DNA from: Sinotaia quadrata
Taxonomy: Eukaryota > Mollusca > Gastropoda > Architaenioglossa > Viviparidae
NCBI GenBank assembly: GCA_028829895.1
Contig: CM054180.1
Span: 117,154,973-117,218,972 of the forward strand
Length of the DNA: 64,000 bases
Direction: 5' to 3'
The first letter of the stretch is position 1; each line of letters starts with the position of its first letter. Positions 24,744-38,615 of this stretch are shown here, one piece after another. The translations under genes and the position numbers were made by a program. Under the pieces are notes generated by a model. The model was not told where the DNA came from. It ran no database searches and saw only the letters and a program-made list of their open reading frames with translations.

Positions 24744-26329
24744 CTGCAATTCAAATGAAAAATGCATTACCATTTCAATTTCTTTTTATATGACAGCATT
24801 AACTAGAGTCTACACACTGACTAAAAATGCGGCAACTTTGTTCAAGTACAAAGTGCCTGTACTTGATAGAACTGGGAGCTGAACTTTTATTCCAAAAAGC
24901 AAACTAGCACGTGATGCAGAGTTAGGGATCACTCTGAAATGTGCCATTAAACAGGTATCTCATTCAACTTGCCTTAATTATATTAAATGTCTCTTTATCT
25001 TTAAGAAAATGTATCCTTATGTCTTAAGGATTCCCCTCAGATACAGTTGTATGACAATTTATGCTATTAATTATCCTATAAATAGAAACCCAACCAATCA
25101 AATATGAAAATGCATGTGAAAGAATATGAGAAACGGATTTCCAAATCTGAGAACATGCTACCAGTTTCAGACATCATTTGCAAGCGATTCGAAGATCAGG
25201 CCATTGTGATCCAGATCTCCTGTGTATGGGTTAAACCTGTGAGTTTTGGCTGATGCCAACAATGGTAATTATCGCTGATTTCTCTGGTCGTCATGTATTA
25301 GAGGGGATCTGTCATTACCAGGTAGACTGTCAAGTGAACGTGTCGTCACGTCTATGGATGTAGTACCGTTTTGATCCGTAGGATTCCACCGCGGCATAGA
25401 CTTTCAGAACAAAGCTCAGACAGAGAGACTGAATGACTCATCTGTCATTAACTGTATGCAAATGACGTTGCATACAAAAGCTGTCCTGAAGGTTGAACTT
25501 TTCACTTCGCCATGATGTATTTGAACAAGTTGCCTCGATGTTCGTAATACTGGCGGTTGACGGATGAAGAAACACTGTGGAAAGAGATATTCCCAAATCT
25601 CCCTAGTAAACACAATGTAATTTCCTTTATACGAAGTTTCACCACAAAATGAAGTTACTGTCCTCATGTAAAATTCCAGTTCTCATCAATATTCGAATCT
25701 TCTTCCTATCTCTTCTGACAAACACTTCATTCTTGATGTTCCTAGTTTAACTACTAACAAAGTCTGATGTTTCAAATTTGATGTTTCGTGGAGAGAAATG
25801 TTTCTTTGTCGTCCATGTTGAATGACCTCTGCCATACAGCGGGTGCATACCTCAGAGTCTTTCTGTAGTTTGCGCTGTCTGATGTTTTGATTCTCTCTCT
25901 CTTCTAGCCTTCAGTTTCCCTTCTTATATCCTTTTTTTGAAAGTTCCAGAAGATTCTAGAAGCTTTGCACCTTGTGATCTTAATTTGCTGATGTATGTGA
26001 TTATAACTGCACATACTTCACTAGCTCAGGCAAAGATCTAATGTGCAGAGGCTATTATTTTCTATTTGGCTCATCAACAAGCATCATATGTCCATGCACA
26101 TTTATGAATATACTGCATTCAATCAATATATATATATAATCTTCCTTAATTGTATATATATTTATGCATGACATGATAAACGTACACTATGTCTACACAC
26201 ATATGTCTAAACTAAATGAAACCTGGTGAACAAAATTAAAAGTTACACATGTGCTGGAGTATATGCAATCACTCCCCTTATTCCGTTAGTGATCTTGTGC
26301 AGACCGTGAAATAAAAAATTTAATTCTGG

Positions 26330-27010
26330 CTCCATGCTCGTGACACTTCTCAAGACAAGGAATCCCCAAAGTTGCCAAAACAGACAATGGTGCTCCATTT
26401 TCTGGCTAAGAGTTCAAAGTCTTTGTGAAAAGCTATGGATTCCAGCAGAGGAAGATCACACCAAAATGGTCTGAAGTGAATAGTGAAATTGAAAGGTTCA
26501 TGAGAACACCAAACAAACATGTCCTTTCTTTGAATGCAGAAAATCTGATCTGGAAGAAGCAACTCCACATTTCTTACGTCTGTACACAGCAACTCCTCAC
26601 ACCTCTACAAGATATCACCACTTGTAGCTCTGACTGGTAGAAAGATGAACATTGGTTTACCATAAATCAGCCAACAAACCACCAAAAATCCAATACAAAG
26701 TGAGATGACTCAGAATGTTGCTGAAAGCAAAAGGAAGATGAAGACATATGCTGACAAGAAATATCACACTCAAATCTTAACAGTGACTCCAAGAGATCAT
26801 GTTTGGTGAAACAACCAAAGACAAATATACTGACACCACTATTCAATCCCAAGCTATACACCACTGTGAAAAAGAAAGTCTCCATGATTACAACATGTGG
26901 TCAACACACAATCACCAGAAGCACCTCACACTTCAAACCACTGCAAGGTGAAATAACAGGAGGAAGAAGAAGAGGATGTTGCAATCTCAAAGCCAAAGTA
27001 TTCAAAATCC
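26330..27010 (+). pseudogene. Ty3/gypsy retrotransposon integrase remnant
   Basis: In broken frames it reads GIPKVAKTDNGAPFSG, a stop, then EFKVFVKSYGFQQRKITPKW and SEVNSEIERFMRTPNKHV. The integrase TDNG aspartate is followed, 35 residues on, by the expected glutamate. Downstream come LYTATPHTST and, in another frame, VKQPKTNILTPLFNPKLYTT and KKVSMITTCGQHTITRSTSH, matching the integrase C-terminal region. Premature stops and frame changes make it non-functional. Neither LTRs nor the reverse transcriptase were found nearby. Confidence 0.85.
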
Positions 27011-28319
27011 ATAAAGTATCCAAAAATCCATGATGCATAATACAGGCAGTCCACAATCTTTGCAGTACAGCTTGAAGTTCACAGTTCTTTATTCCAAAGT
27101 ACCCCAGTACTAGGAAGAAATCCAGCCATATTGAAGAAAATGCCAAAGAAATTTGACGACTTTGTTATGGTTAACAAATGAAACAGACACAAAATTATTG
27201 TGAAGCCATCAAGAATTCATGTATCTGAAGCTGAGGAAGATTGTAGTATGATTAGTATCATAGTCATGTTGACATACTCTTTGTTAATCCCTATGGGAAA
27301 TGCCCTCCTGGACATGCTGTCACAGAAACTGGCTTAATATTTCTGGTACAAAATAGAAACGTTAGTATGTTATGACTGCTATTGCACTGTAACACACCAC
27401 ATTTAAGTTCTAAATAAAACTGTTTTGTGTATTATCAACATAATTAAATGCACTAATATATAACAAAAGATACTTCACTTAATTCATAACAGTAATATAT
27501 ACTGCATTGTTATTGTTATCATCCAATGTTCCCTTAAGGTGCACGGCCACACAGCTCATTAGAAAATGCTGTGCAGCAGTTCAAAATTCCACACACAAGT
27601 TTTGGTGCATTCCTAATTATAGCATAACATTTTTGCTGCAATAAAATATGAAAACCATACATGATTTTTAAGCCATACAACTTCTTTAATAAAAAGATAT
27701 TACTACTACTAACTACAAACGTGTATGTGGTCAGTAGTTACAATTTACAATTACAAATGTTTCTGAAAATGTTTTGCTCGCGCAGAAATGAGGCTGTTCA
27801 AACAACCACCAGTTCCGTGCACACAGGAAAAAAATTAGAAGAAACATTGTTATCATCATATGTTTGTTATTGCAACACCCAGGGGAAAGGTCATTGCTTA
27901 AAGTGCAACATAGGATTGTAGGACTAGTCGTAATTAGTAAATTACATAAAGGCCTGATACATCACTTCTATACTGTCCTAAGCAGAAGACATCAGGGCAA
28001 TAAACACCAGTAGATAGACAGACACAAATAGATAAAAGCTATCACTGCATATAATTAATCTATTTGCTCTTTATTTCTTGTGTTTATGAACTCAGTCAAT
28101 GATGCCCAACCAAGGAGGCAATTATATACACACATCAAATACATTGATCTTTTCTAGGTGTGGAAAATTTACCTAACAATTTATGGCATTGACATAAGGT
28201 GCACAATTCACTGTGTATGCACTTGACTACATGGTGAGCATTATGCCACTCTACAAGTGCAAACATTTATATAAATCGAGTAAACTTTACATACTTTATA
28301 GATATATTATTATATATAT

Positions 28320-28402
<83 letters not shown>

Positions 28403-28420
28403 TGTGTGTGTGTGTGTGTG
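28320..28420. repeat. (TG)n microsatellite
   Basis: About 50 TG units with two interruptions. Confidence 0.97.
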
Positions 28421-29396
28421 AAGAGAAATAATAGATATAAATAAATAAACAGATGTGATAAGGGGTCAAGAAAGATAAATTGATTTACAGGATTAGGATA
28501 GATATTATAGGCATATACTATATAAAAATAAACAAGGTGAAATACAGAGAGATGGATAGATAAATGCTAGCAGGCAGATAGGAAAATAAATAGGCAAAAA
28601 ACTATCTAAGCAGCAGAAAGATATATACATGTCTTTACCTATATACACACACACAGACACACTAGATATCTGCCCACAGCTTTGCTTGATTAATGACGGT
28701 TTTCAGAATAAGCTGCTTAAAGTAAAATTATTTTACAGTACATTTTTAATCACAAAAGGTAAGCACTGTGAGCTGTGTAAGTTGGTTTCTCTTTATATTC
28801 TCTGAGAACGAATTAAGGTTCGGGGAGGCATTACAAAAATTAGAGCTAACTACACAGTATAATGCAACACACCAAAATATAATATTTTCTACAGCCTAAA
28901 ATCCAGCAGCATAACTTTAAATGCAGGTCCCCCCACCCCTGCAAAAAAATCTATAATGCCCCATCCCATTCCATTGCCTAGAACTATACAGTGTAATACA
29001 ACCCACCTAATCCAAAATAAAATATTTACTACAGCCTTAAATCTATTAAATCTAAATCTATTACCCATAATGAGAAAAGCAATGAGTGAAACATGAATAT
29101 TAGTTTAGGCTTGTGTACATGTACTATACTTTTAATTAGAGATTTCCTTAGCCATTGGTTAGAGGCCAGTGCACATGCCCTTTACTTTGAATAGAAAATG
29201 TTCATAGTTTTAGGGCTACTGGCGAGCTCCTCTTTGGGATAGCATGATATTATATAGCCTCTCTTGATTCTAGGGTACTAAGATACACAACAGAAAAGTT
29301 CAATGAAAATCTGTCCATACTTTTTTATTTATACCCACAAATACCAATAACCTAAACAATTTCATTAGATATTTTGATATTTTAGAGATTTAAAAA

Positions 29397-29508
<112 letters not shown>

Positions 29509-29702
29509 CATACAACAGAAAAAGTCCAATGAAAATCTGTCTAGGTTTTTAAATTATGCCTGCACAAACCCACAACCATAACATTTTTATTAAACAGACA
29601 GACAGATTGATAGACAGAAATGGGTAAAATACTACTGAAATGAAAGAATGACACATATATGTATGTATATTAATATAATTCCAATTTTTCAGATCTACTT
29701 AC

Positions 29703-29870
29703 CTTCTGAGAAAGTAAATGTGTTCTTTTTGTAGCAAGCAGCATGAAAAACACCCACATAGAACTCAAGGCCAATGATGGCAAAGATGACAATAGCAAAA
29801 AGCACCAATAGACACACTTGTAGCAGAGGGGCCATAGCCCGAATGATGGACTTCAAAACTACTTGCAGGC
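29703..29870 (-). CDS. Cav2: Cav2 exon: domain I S4-S5 linker and S5
   Basis: A 168 nt exon with acceptor TACATAG and donor GTAAGT. It encodes the linker [16 protein letters not shown], then the S5 helix [20 protein letters not shown] and the start of the extracellular turret ([19 protein letters not shown]). The linker couples voltage-sensor movement to the gate. The cysteine in the turret is a conserved position. It begins with two bases finishing Ser and ends with one base (G) starting an Asp codon in the pore exon. Confidence 0.96.
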
Positions 29871-30735
29871 CTATGTAATTATTTACAAAACATTAAATGA
29901 ATTAGTGGATGAATATAACACTAAAAAATAAACTGTAAATGCATCCATTAATACATGTGATATAAATATTGTGACTTCAAAACTATTTTCAAGTTTATTT
30001 AATCATTATCAAAAGTAGATCATAACTGGAAATATTTCTTGGCCAAAAGAGAAATGGATATAACTCATATTTGAATATAATAAAGAGCATACTTAATGAT
30101 ACAGTAGTTATTGCAAATTAGTGAAAATGAAAAAATAAAATGTGCAGTGCCTTGATAAAATGAAAAATAATTTAAGTGCATTTATAAACAAATGTATCTT
30201 CACCCTCTTACAACAAAAAGAAAAAAAGTAATAAAGTTTCTAATTAGAATATAATATTAGAACCTAAAAAATATTGCACAAAACACACATTTAAACTAAA
30301 GGAAAAACAACAGGAATAAGCAGTGGAGATGCCAAAACAAGCACATAACTAAAGTGAGAGATGTAAACTCTTTCTACATCTTTCTAAATTTTAAATGAAC
30401 CTTATTTAAAAAAAAAAAAAAGATAACAACTGAGTAATACTTTAATTATAAAAAAATCTTTTAAAAAATAAAAAAGCTAGCTGATTACTCTCTGCACTTT
30501 ATTTGTTTTTAGTACCTACAGTTACCCAAAATTAGGTGTCCAAAGTATAATTTGCTTTCAAAAATAAATTAATTTTTCCTTATCAATTCAACAGATAGGT
30601 TCATGAACCAAAGAAATGTGTCCTTGAATTTAGTGTTTACGGCCTAACACCTCAGGCGTCTGGAAACACTAATAATATTTCTAAGGATGGTATGCTGCAA
30701 ACATCAAACAAGGTAAAATTTCATGCACACACATT
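29871..30735. other. Intron between IS4a and IS5 exons
   Basis: AT-rich, nothing recognised. Confidence 0.55.
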
Positions 30736-30736
30736 A

Positions 30737-30862
<126 letters not shown>

Positions 30863-31085
30863 TCAGGAAAATTCTAATAATACCCACATGAGGCACAACA
30901 AATTAATTAATAACAGATCAATTCTAACATGTGCAAAAAAATGGGATGTCCTCCAAGAAAGAATAAGTAAAATTAAAATAAGTCAAATAATAGCTTTCTA
31001 CTACCACCACCATCTAGTTCTACTATAGACAACCCTAAGAAAGGAATGTGCACCCATTCAATTCTAAGTTCTGTAGATGGCTTAC

Positions 31086-31177
31086 TCTTAATTTGGTTCA
31101 AAAGTCTAAGTGGTCTCAAAACTCGCAATGCTCTTATTACAGGTGTGTCAAGCTGCTCAAGCAGGTAGTCTACAATC
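31086..31177 (-). CDS. Cav2: Cav2 alternative exon IS4b (second voltage-sensor variant)
   Basis: A 92 nt candidate exon with acceptor GTGCAG and donor GTAAGC. It reads IVDYLLEQLDTPVIRALRVL then RPLRLLNQIK, followed by a Ser codon split with the IS5 exon. Start and end phases are identical to those of IS4a. Compared with IS4a the S3-S4 loop is four residues shorter. The outermost S4 arginine is replaced by proline, the fifth charge is Arg instead of Lys, and the S4 end VSGIP is replaced by LNQIK. The acceptor's pyrimidine tract is weak, so inclusion is probably regulated. It could be a decaying duplicate, but the open frame, splice sites and preserved charge spacing argue for function. Confidence 0.85.
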
Positions 31178-33705
31178 CTGCACCATGAAAATGCCAGTAC
31201 AACATCATAATCACTCATTTAAAATATATATACAAATTTTTAAAAAGTTTTTTTAATATCAATCAAATTTATAATTACTGACATAATTTTCATTTTAAAG
31301 ATGATTTCTTAATGAATATTTCTCATTTAAACTAAACATTAGTGTACTAAAACTGTTATTGTCAATAAGTAATGTTGTTAAATAAAGGCAACAGTGTAGG
31401 ACACTCTCCTTAATAAAAAATAAATTATATATTGCAAAGTCAATTACTTATTTTTGTTTCAACATTAAATTATTTAAGTATTCTGTCTAGGCCAAAAGTC
31501 TGTTTACAGCTAGTCCATAAAGTACTGATTGTATTCAAAATAAAGCACCATCTTCAGAAGAATACATAAAGGTATATTAATTTAATTCATATTATGAGAT
31601 GAAGTGGTGGGGTTAAGTGAAGAGAGGCTCTGTTTGTATGATGCCCTACTTTTGCTGAAAGAGAAATGCAAGTTTCATGTGAAAATCCATTAATAGTAAT
31701 TCACTAAATAAATGAAATATAATAATGCAACTTTATTTTGTATTCTTATTATCTAGACTCTCATTCTAATCAATGTACTCAGAGAACATTTTGCAATGCT
31801 ACTCCATCTAGTGGTACTAGAGAAAAATAGATTCTAGTATGTTAGCTGCATTTTAACGAGAAAAAAAATGTCAATCATTTTCAGCAGACATAGGTTGAAT
31901 ATATATGTAGTTTAATATTCAAACAAATCCCCCAAGTTATTCACCTGTCCATATTTAAATGTTTCATGAACAATGCTAAATATAATGTTGGTACAGTCTT
32001 AATTTATAATAAGAATTGAGCATTTGAGTCTGTACTGACAGAATTCACACTGATTATGAAATTTCAGCCTACATTTCACACTCAACAGAATTCATATGTG
32101 ACATATTGCTTTACAGTTTACATTTGTATTTTGGATGTTTAGTCATGTAAATATAATAATAATTGTATTCCATTAAGTTCTGTTCAATACATTATCACAC
32201 ATTATGAACTTGCACTTTGCAAGACATCTATAGTCTAAGTCAATCAATAATACTAATTACTATATTTTTATTTGTCAACAAACTCTACATTTGGGGTCTG
32301 TAATACAAATGCAGAACATATTTGCAGCCATCCGCGAAGACTGAGAAAAAAAATAGGTAGGAAGAAATGAGTCCGCTTATACGCCTTTTGGCAAACAAAA
32401 CCTCATTTGCTGAACTTGGAATATGTTGTGGATGTGTATCGAAGTGCATAAATTGAAAGAGAAATATTTAAATAATTATTTAAATAATTTATTTTAACAT
32501 AATAGTATGCTAAAACTGTTTGTGTTCGGTAGAGAGAAGAGGTATAATGATTTTTTTTAATTTTTACAAAACTCTTTAATGATGACAAATTAGCAGCTAT
32601 AAGAATCTATAACAGTACACAGGCTTGGAAGGGGGGGGGGGGGCGGTGGAACTCACTTAACAGACCAGAAAGTGACGTGAATTTACAATTTCAAGAGACT
32701 TTATCTGGAGTTAGTGATGTTAAACCAGCAAACATTTTAAGTTTAAGTTGAAATGGAATACCAAGGATCAGACCTGAGAAGGCAAAATGGATTTTTAACG
32801 ACTGAAGCCTACATATATTTACAAGGGAATATAATTTATACGTAAGACGAACCATTACTGCACAAAAGGCGCTAAAATGTAAACATTTACTAATCAACCA
32901 GCCTTGCTTTGGCAGTTATTCATTTTAGATACTAAGTAAATTAAGTATACATGTAATGTACCATTTTCGTTTAACTGTACTTGTAAGTAACGTTATAAAA
33001 ACGTAATAGGCGTTGATGCGTATGGTAGAATAGAGTCGAAAACAAAATAGCGCGCTATTAATTCATACACTATTATTTCCTACTTCCACGAAGAAAGAGC
33101 CCCAAGAATTATAACTCTGTACAGCTGTATATATTATATATATATTAATGCGGGCACACTACACGTTTAGTATCGATCGTTTTCGATATATTTATACCCA
33201 ACTATAAGTCAATAAATAAAATTAAATTTACATACAAACAAACAAGAAGGGAAAAGATCATTAAGCCTGTCACCTTAAATAATAAACATCAATTAAATGC
33301 ATACATGTACAGCGACAGGTTTATGTTGTATATTTTACTCGGTCTACTTAAGAATTCTATAATTAAGAAAGATTGGGAAAATTGTCTAAATTGTATGTAT
33401 ATTATAATTGCAATACTTGTATGAATTTGAACAACCGATTCGATCTAGCCAGCTATTTCTCTGCGTTGTAATTCTTATTAAACATTGCATTCAAGGCTAT
33501 AGCGTTAGCTCTATCGAGAGGTTTTATTTAATATTATTTAGGAAAAAATCATTACTGTTAGTGTTGCCCAAATTCATCCATGTTCTGACTAAGCTAGTAT
33601 AATTTACATCAGTATTTTTTCTCCAGTTCTAGTGTCTACATACTGATACTTATTTTGTATATTGCCTTTCCATCCTCATCATGATTAATATCAAATGAGG
33701 TATTA

Positions 33706-33950
33706 TGGCATGTGCTTTGCCTTTGAAAAATGCAACAAAATACCCTCTTAAGTACATCCAACTTATTTTTTAATATGATTAGAATTATTAGAATTGTTTA
33801 AATATTTTTATTCACAAACATTTATTCTTACTTGTGATGGCAGAATATTATTAACATGAAATATTAAGTGATTGTATATTTGCTTTACCTTTGAAAAACG
33901 CAACAAAATACCCTCTTAAATACATATAGTTTTGTTTTAATGGTTAGGTA
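33706..33950. repeat. Spaced duplication of about 65 bp
   Basis: TTTGCCTTTGAAAAATGCAA followed by CAAAATACCCTCTTAAGTAC at 33715 recurs with few changes at 33885. Confidence 0.85.
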
Positions 33951-35280
33951 GGGTGGGGACAGAGGAATCAATTACAAATCAAGGGCTTGGGTTGTCCTGT
34001 GGGTGGGTTTTGCACTGGAACTACAGCACCCTTTGAAACTTTGTTTGGAGCTGTGTACCAGGGTTATTAAGTTAAAGGTTATAATATATCTCAGATAAAT
34101 GCCCATGAAGGCATCTATTGTCTGAGAACCTCCTCTTAATACCTCAGGTGAAATGGAATCTAGGTCAAACATAGTTTGTGAACGAGATTTGCCCTGTTAC
34201 TAAGATACACAATCCCAAAGCCCTTCGGGTAAAACAAGTAGAAGTGACGTCAGGAAGGGGTCACATGGCCGCCAATGTAATTTTCTCTGGTACTTCAGGT
34301 ATGTTTGATCCAATTCGTACTGAAGACAGCGAAAGTTCAACAATACAGTTCGCAAACCATTTCTAATGACGTTTGAGATACCGAGGAAACAATAACTGTC
34401 GAAGACCTTGTCTGGTAAGTTATGTTTTTACTATACATATACTATACTATGCATACTATATACATTATTTTTGTGCAATTGTAGTCATCGTTAAGTTCAT
34501 CGAATTATACTAACTATTATTAAAATTAATTGTGTATGATATTTATATGAATTACGAAATAGCATTTACTACCTATATTTATTACTATTGGTGAGAGTAT
34601 TAACTATCTATACTAATATTTATAGCAGTATAGTTATGTTCTAAATAAGTGATTATTTTTTTATTCTATATATATTTTAAAATTACCTTACTTGCTAACG
34701 ATGAACAATCTAGAGAGTAACAGTAGTCTTGTGTTTTTAAATGAGTGATTATTATTCATAATAAATTTTACTTACTAGTATAATACTTTCTTTTTCACAT
34801 ATATTGTGTTTGAGTGTTTATGCATGAATGCCTGTATAAGTGTGTATGTGTGTTTATATTTTGTTTTGTTTACTATTTTATTTATTTAGTTTTGTAAATC
34901 TAAGGCTTTCAAAATTAACAATTAATTGCCAGTGTTATATTAATCTAATAGCTGAACAGTCTTATTAAGCTTAAACATATGCATTTGTTCTTATTAATAT
35001 TACAATTGTTAGTTTATTGTGTATATCTGATCTAACAATCAGGTACAGTTACCAACAAAAAAATTGTCTAGAATTATAGAGAAAAAGTCCAAGTTTTGCC
35101 ATCTTACTAATGGGTGGTATAATTAGTGTAACAAAATTCTATAACTTTGCTAATATGCAGTATTATAAAATCATAAGCTGCAAAGTAAAATATTTAATTA
35201 TGATCACGTTACATCAACTATTCATTTGTACACTGTGGCAGATGTATAATAATAAGCATCAAATGTCTTCTAATGCATTT

Positions 35281-35402
35281 ACCAACTAAAGTTAAGAGCA
35301 GAAAATAAAAACCAGTTTGTGTCCTGGTAGAGGCTAGAGTTTACCAACTAAAGTTAAGAGCAGAAAATAAAAACCAGTTTGTGTTCTGGTAGAGGCTAGA
35401 GT
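35281..35402. repeat. Tandem duplication of about 60 bp
   Basis: ACCAACTAAAGTTAAGAGCA through GGTAGAGGCTAGAGT occurs twice, one base different in the centre. Confidence 0.95.
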
Positions 35403-37195
35403 AAAAAGATTATCTATTCACAAAAAAGATTGTCCTGTACATTTATATTATGAATAGTGCTAAGCAATACTATAGTGTATAAAGTAGAATATTATGATGC
35501 AATTAACACACAGGCAACTGCTAATGTAATAAAATGCATTCATACAAATTCAGATTAAAATATAATGATAAGGGTTTGATGAATATATATTTAATATATG
35601 CATGTAAATCTAATATATATTTAATATATGCCTGGCATTACTAAACTGTCCCCAAAAGACTGTCTGCTCTGCATTTCATAGTCCCCTTGGAAGTGCTCCC
35701 TACACACTACCGATTGCGCTTTCTGATGAAAGTTTTTTCGTTTCATCTTTGTATTTGTAATCCACTTTTTTCGTAATTTGTGATCTTCGGGAAATGTAAA
35801 AAAAAAAAATGAATATGTTTAGTTAGTTCGTCTGTTGTTAACTTGTTTGTGCAGCCATATGCATTGCAATGTTTAACCATGTTTTATTTTTCAAACTATG
35901 CGTGTACTGCAAGACAATATGTCGGACAGCGCATGTGGATTATAGATCCACATCGTGACGTCACATGTTATGTTGCTATGGTGAGAAGTCAGTCTGCAAA
36001 TAAGGGAGAGCTCTGATTTCTTTCCAAAAATATTGACTTCCAATTTTACCGAAATTTTAAAGTTTGCAGGCTCGATTCTAAGAGTGGGAATTACTCATTT
36101 CATACAGATTTATTCCTGTCTGTGGCTGACCTAGATTCCATTTCACTTTATCAATCAGCTGACTCCATGAGATGATTCTTCGATTAAGCACATTTTCTTT
36201 GTTTCTCAACTTTGGCTTTGACATAGCTGACAGTGCTAAAAATAACTGCAACCTCTTTCTGAGTTTATAATGAAATAATAAAAATTATTGGTCTTTGCAT
36301 ATTATTTTTGGTGACGATTTATTTTGTGCTTTTTGTTTCACAACGTATAAAGTAGTAATTATTTGATGGAGTAAAGGAATTCAGTGTTCAAAGTTCAAGG
36401 TTTAATAGTTTGTTTCCATCATCAAACTACCAATTTAATCTTTGGTATATCTTGATGTAAACAAATAGGAGTGCCATCAATAACCCACCAAAATATATTT
36501 CACTGGCAAATGCCCTTTTACAGCAATAAAATAAAATTCAATAATTAAACATTTGAATAAAAATATTCTTAAAATGTTTTCTTATTTCCAAAAGGATAAG
36601 CAGTCAAGAGTTACGTTATCCAGTGTTTTTAATGAAGTTTTTATTCAAGGAAGAATTCCACCCAACTCCACCCTTAATCCCCATTTTAAGAATGTGCCAA
36701 TGTAAATGTAAATGTGTTTTGATGTAAGCAATGATTCGTGCCCAAAATATAGTATGTTACACGGGTATGCTTACCAAAAACATATTTAAGAATATATTCA
36801 AATAAATTTCTTGCCAACCAATCCAAATTTCAGTGGTAGGTGTCATATGACAAAATCAACAGATAATTTGATGATGCATTTAAAAGTTATATTTTCAAAA
36901 TATCTTCTTATTTCCTAATGCGCTCTCTGATCGAGAGTTGTGTCCCTGTAACTGTGGTGAGCGTCCTGTTTGATGCGAGGCGTGATAGGCCGTACAATCT
37001 TGGACTCTGGGTACTTAGTAAATATAATTAAAAAGAAATATAATTTTCTATGTGACAGTTATGCGCCACCACTATGGTGCTGTAAACAGAAACTTAATTT
37101 TCTATGTGTCAATTATGCACCACCACTATGGGTGTTGGAGACACATTAATTGGCTGTTTTTACATGCATTAAAAAAAAAAAATAGAGCGACTTAC

Positions 37196-37335
37196 CCTGT
37201 TACTACAACAACGAAGTCCATGACGTTCCAGATGTTTCGTAAATAAGATCCCTTGTGCAAAACAAAACCTAGCGCCACAATTTTCAAAAACGCCTCCACG
37301 CAGAAAATTACAAGAAAATAGACCTCTGTATTGTC
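37196..37335 (-). CDS. Cav2: Cav2 exon: domain I S2-S3
   Basis: A 140 nt exon following an AACAG acceptor. It encodes [20 protein letters not shown] (S2, with the conserved acidic residue of the gating-charge transfer centre), then [20 protein letters not shown] and FVVVVTG (S3). The [18 protein letters not shown] stretch is highly characteristic of Cav2. The donor is GTAAGT. The exon ends in phase 2 (GG), which must be completed by a G: both candidate IS4 exons begin with G. Confidence 0.96.
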
Positions 37336-37639
37336 CTGTTTCGATAAAAAGAAGAGAACTGTATTTGAAAAGGATGCAAAATTGCTTACGCCGATCACTT
37401 CAATTCTAATATATTCAGTAATTGCAAAGAATATCTATTTTAACAATAGCAACAATAGCAATAATTTACCAATATTTGTATACCTACTACAAAGCAGTCT
37501 CCCAATCAGTACAAGTATTACTACAGGGTAGTATTTATTGTCCAAAAATGTGAATATCTTCAATAATTGCAAGAAGAAGAAAGAAGAAGAAATAAGGAAG
37601 AAGAAAGCCTGATAACTAAACCAGAATACAGAAGGCTGG

Positions 37640-38615
37640 TTTTTGTCAAACTAAGGCTGGATACTTAACTAGGTAAACTAACTAACCAGCATAAAGTGAA
37701 ACCAAAGTTAAGAGTAGAAAATAACCCAGCTAAATTAAGTCTGGGTAGTAATACTAGACTTTATGTATAACTAAAGAAAATCTAGACATTAGAACTAGAT
37801 TTCGAAAAGACTGCTTATTTAAGACCAGTCTTGAAAGATAGTTACAGTAAAACTGTTTAGATTTACCAGCTTTAATGTTAGTTAAAGTAAGACTGCTTAG
37901 TTAAACCAAGTCTTGAAGGGCAGTTAAAGTGAAACTGCTTAGTTCAACCAATATTCAAAGACAGTTAATGTAAGATTGCTTTGTTAAACCAGTCTTCAAA
38001 GACACTTGATATAAGACTGATTAGCTAAATGCCTTTGAAAACTGGTTTAAGTAGGCAAATCTTACTTAAGTTTCTTTAAAGATTTGGTTTAACTAAGCCG
38101 TCTTACTTTAACTATCCTTAAAGACTGGTTGATCTAAGCAAACTTACTTTAGTTGTCCTTGAAGACTTGTTTAGCTACACAGTCTTACTTAAACTGTCAT
38201 TGAAAGTTGGTTTAAAATAAGGCTTAGTTAAACCAGTCTTCAAGGACAGTTAAAGTAAAACTGCTTAATAAAACCAGTCTTCAAGGACAGTTAAAATAAG
38301 ACTTGCTAAGCTAATCAGTCTTCAAGGACAGTTAGACTGCTTAATAAAACCAGTCTTCAAGGACAGTTAAAATAAGACTTGCTTAGCTTACCAGTCTTCA
38401 AGGACAGTTAAAGCAAGATTGCTTAGTAAAACATTCTTCAAGGACAGTTAAGACATGCTTATTTAAACCAGTCTTCAAGGACAATTAACGTAAGACTGTT
38501 TAGTTAAATCAGTCTTCAAGGACAGTTAAAATAAAACTTGCTTAGCTAATCAGTTTTCAAGGATAGTTCAAGCATGACTGCTTAGCAAAACCAGTCTTCA
38601 AGGATGATAAATATG
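37640..38615. repeat. Minisatellite array with an inverted central block (about 40 bp unit)
   Basis: Units such as AAACCAGTCTTCAAGGACAG then TTAAAGTAAGACTGCTTAG run forward in about 37790-38030 and 38219-38615. Between them, about 38033-38215, they run in the opposite orientation (AAAGACTGGTT...). Transcribed RNA could fold into long imperfect duplexes. It lies in the intron between the IS1 and IS2-S3 exons, about 300 nt upstream of the latter. Confidence 0.85.

Larger units (their letters stand above)
31200..37189. other. Intron upstream of the IS4 exon pair
   Basis: AT-rich with a few local duplications. A block at 34150-34400 is richer in CpG and shares GTGAAATGGAATCTAGGTCA in inverted orientation with about 36120-36150, so 34.1-36.2 kb may be bounded by an old inverted repeat. 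No exon or protein was recognised. Confidence 0.5.
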
